A stretch of DNA of 6,418 nt, taken from contig JAOUOM010000122.1 of NCBI GenBank assembly GCA_029880385.1, forward strand, positions 1 to 6,418, written 5' to 3'. The translations under genes and the position numbers were made by a program. The DNA is from Cyclobacteriaceae bacterium (GTDB lineage Bacteria > Bacteroidota > Bacteroidia > Cytophagales > Cyclobacteriaceae). The number at the start of each line of letters is the position of its first letter. The first letter of the stretch is position 1. The notes beneath the pieces are model-generated. The model was not told where the DNA came from. It did not search any database and worked only from the letters and a program-made list of their open reading frames with translations. Positions 5,713 through 6,418 of this stretch are shown here, piece by piece.

Positions 5713-6417
5713 CTACTTCCCTCCTTTTTTCTTTTTTCCCAGTATGTCTTTTACTGCATCCTGGGCTTTTTCCTTGGCCTTATCGACTTCCGTTGCTGCG
5801 GCATCTTTTGCTGCTTCTTTTTCTTTGTTTAGTGTTGTGGCTAATGAATCCTTGGCTTGCTGGGTGGTTTCGTTGGCTTTCTGCGTTATCAGGGTCTTTT
5901 GTTCGGTGATTTTTTCCCTTGATTCATTTACAAAGGCATCTTTAATGGAGCTGCTTTCTTTGCTTCCGGCAGGTACTACTGCCAACAGTTTCACTTCTGG
6001 CTTTAAAAAGTTACCACCTACACCCATGTTTACATCCATGGCAGATGTGACCAGGTTTGATTGGCCGGTAAAGGAGGCAAGGGCAGAATTTAAGGTTTCA
6101 CCCGCAGCACCTGTCGGGATATTTTTCATCGTCATAACATAGCTCAATAACCCATCGATGGTATTGCTTCCCGAAATAGTCGTTGTATAGCCGCCTAGTT
6201 TTACATCAAAAGGCTTGACAAACACACTTCCATCTTTGATTTCGGCTTTCAATAGCACGTCTTTGAGGGAAACACTCTCATCTTCCTGTTTCACTTTGGT
6301 AACGGTGGAGACAGCACCCAGCAATTTGACATCATTCAATGAGGCGCGTACAATGTTGATGAGACCGGCACCGGTAATGGTCTCATATTTGGGTAGCATA
6401 TCATCTCCCAGAAGCCC
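5713..6417 (-). CDS. AsmA-like family protein, C-terminal part (5' end outside window)
   Basis: The last 234 codons are visible; the frame is open to the right edge, so the ATG at 6399 is internal and the true start lies outside. The visible part begins GLLGDDMLPKYETITGAGL, which matches the linker and SxxGxGLxxI segment of the AsmA C-terminal domain, followed by beta-rich sequence with repeated K-DG-xxxKPF-xxxLGG and G-x-I-DG turns. AsmA-like proteins are large envelope proteins of the group linked to phospholipid transport between membranes. After the domain (about residue 146 counted from Met at 6399) comes a tail of roughly 75 residues rich in Ala, Lys, Glu, Gln and Asp, predicted as continuous helix, ending in GKKKKGGK. 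The tail has repeats of the LEA-like type such as KEKEAAKDAAATEVDKAKEKA. The function of the tail is not known to me. Confidence 0.8.
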   Translation of the reverse strand, partial: GLLGDDMLPKYETITGAGLINIVRASLNDVKLLGAVSTVTKVKQEDESVSLKDVLLKAEIKDGSVFVKPFDVKLGGYTTTISGSNTIDGLLSYVMTMKNIPTGAAGETLNSALASFTGQSNLVTSAMDVNMGVGGNFLKPEVKLLAVVPAGSKESSSIKDAFVNESREKITEQKTLITQKANETTQQAKDSLATTLNKEKEAAKDAAATEVDKAKEKAQDAVKDILGKKKKGGK

Positions 6418-6418
6418 G

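Noticed and set aside
5642..6142. Open frame of 166 codons antisense to the Rid start and the AsmA-like gene
   Set aside because: The hydrophobic serine/phenylalanine-rich translation is the mirror of the Ala/Lys/Glu-rich tail on the minus strand; no start signal or family match.

Overview
The window looks like a chromosomal housekeeping segment from a member of the Bacteroidota, probably near Cytophagales (inference). The evidence is a delta-prime polymerase subunit of the type seen in this phylum, a cyclophilin-type lipoprotein with a long internal insertion, lipoproteins with acidic residues after the cysteine, a PepSY-like small secreted protein, an AsmA-family protein with a helical charged tail, and start sites preceded by A-rich leaders with no clear Shine-Dalgarno sequence.

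Left block (bases 2-4466, + strand): six genes run head to tail with gaps of 1, -4, 3, 22 and 18 bases, so they are probably co-transcribed from a promoter left of the window. They are the 3' end of holB (DNA polymerase III delta prime), a RimB-like retropepsin-fold protease, RimK (ATP-grasp glutamate ligase), HemC (porphobilinogen deaminase, GTG start), a cyclophilin-type peptidyl-prolyl isomerase lipoprotein, and an RmlD/MAT2B-like short-chain dehydrogenase. RimB and RimK plausibly form a functional pair: the ligase adds glutamates to a protein C-terminus such as ribosomal protein S6, and the protease trims them. The other genes are linked by position only.

Middle (4467-4608): the only sizeable gap, AT-rich and 142 bases long. 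It holds a possible terminator for the left block and two compact inverted repeats ahead of the next gene.

Right block: a small secreted PepSY-like protein (+ strand) converges on a lipoprotein of the RidA/YjgF superfamily (- strand). Their stop codons are 14 bases apart, and an 8-base inverted repeat spans the junction. Upstream of the Rid gene on the same strand is the 3' end of an AsmA-like gene that runs off the right edge.

No tRNA, rRNA, CRISPR array, insertion sequence or phage gene was recognised. I did not find a clearly new multi-gene system. The most notable points are the lipid-anchored Rid protein lacking the RidA catalytic arginine, the RimB-RimK pair embedded between holB and hemC, the insertion in the cyclophilin, and the inverted repeat at the convergent gene ends.
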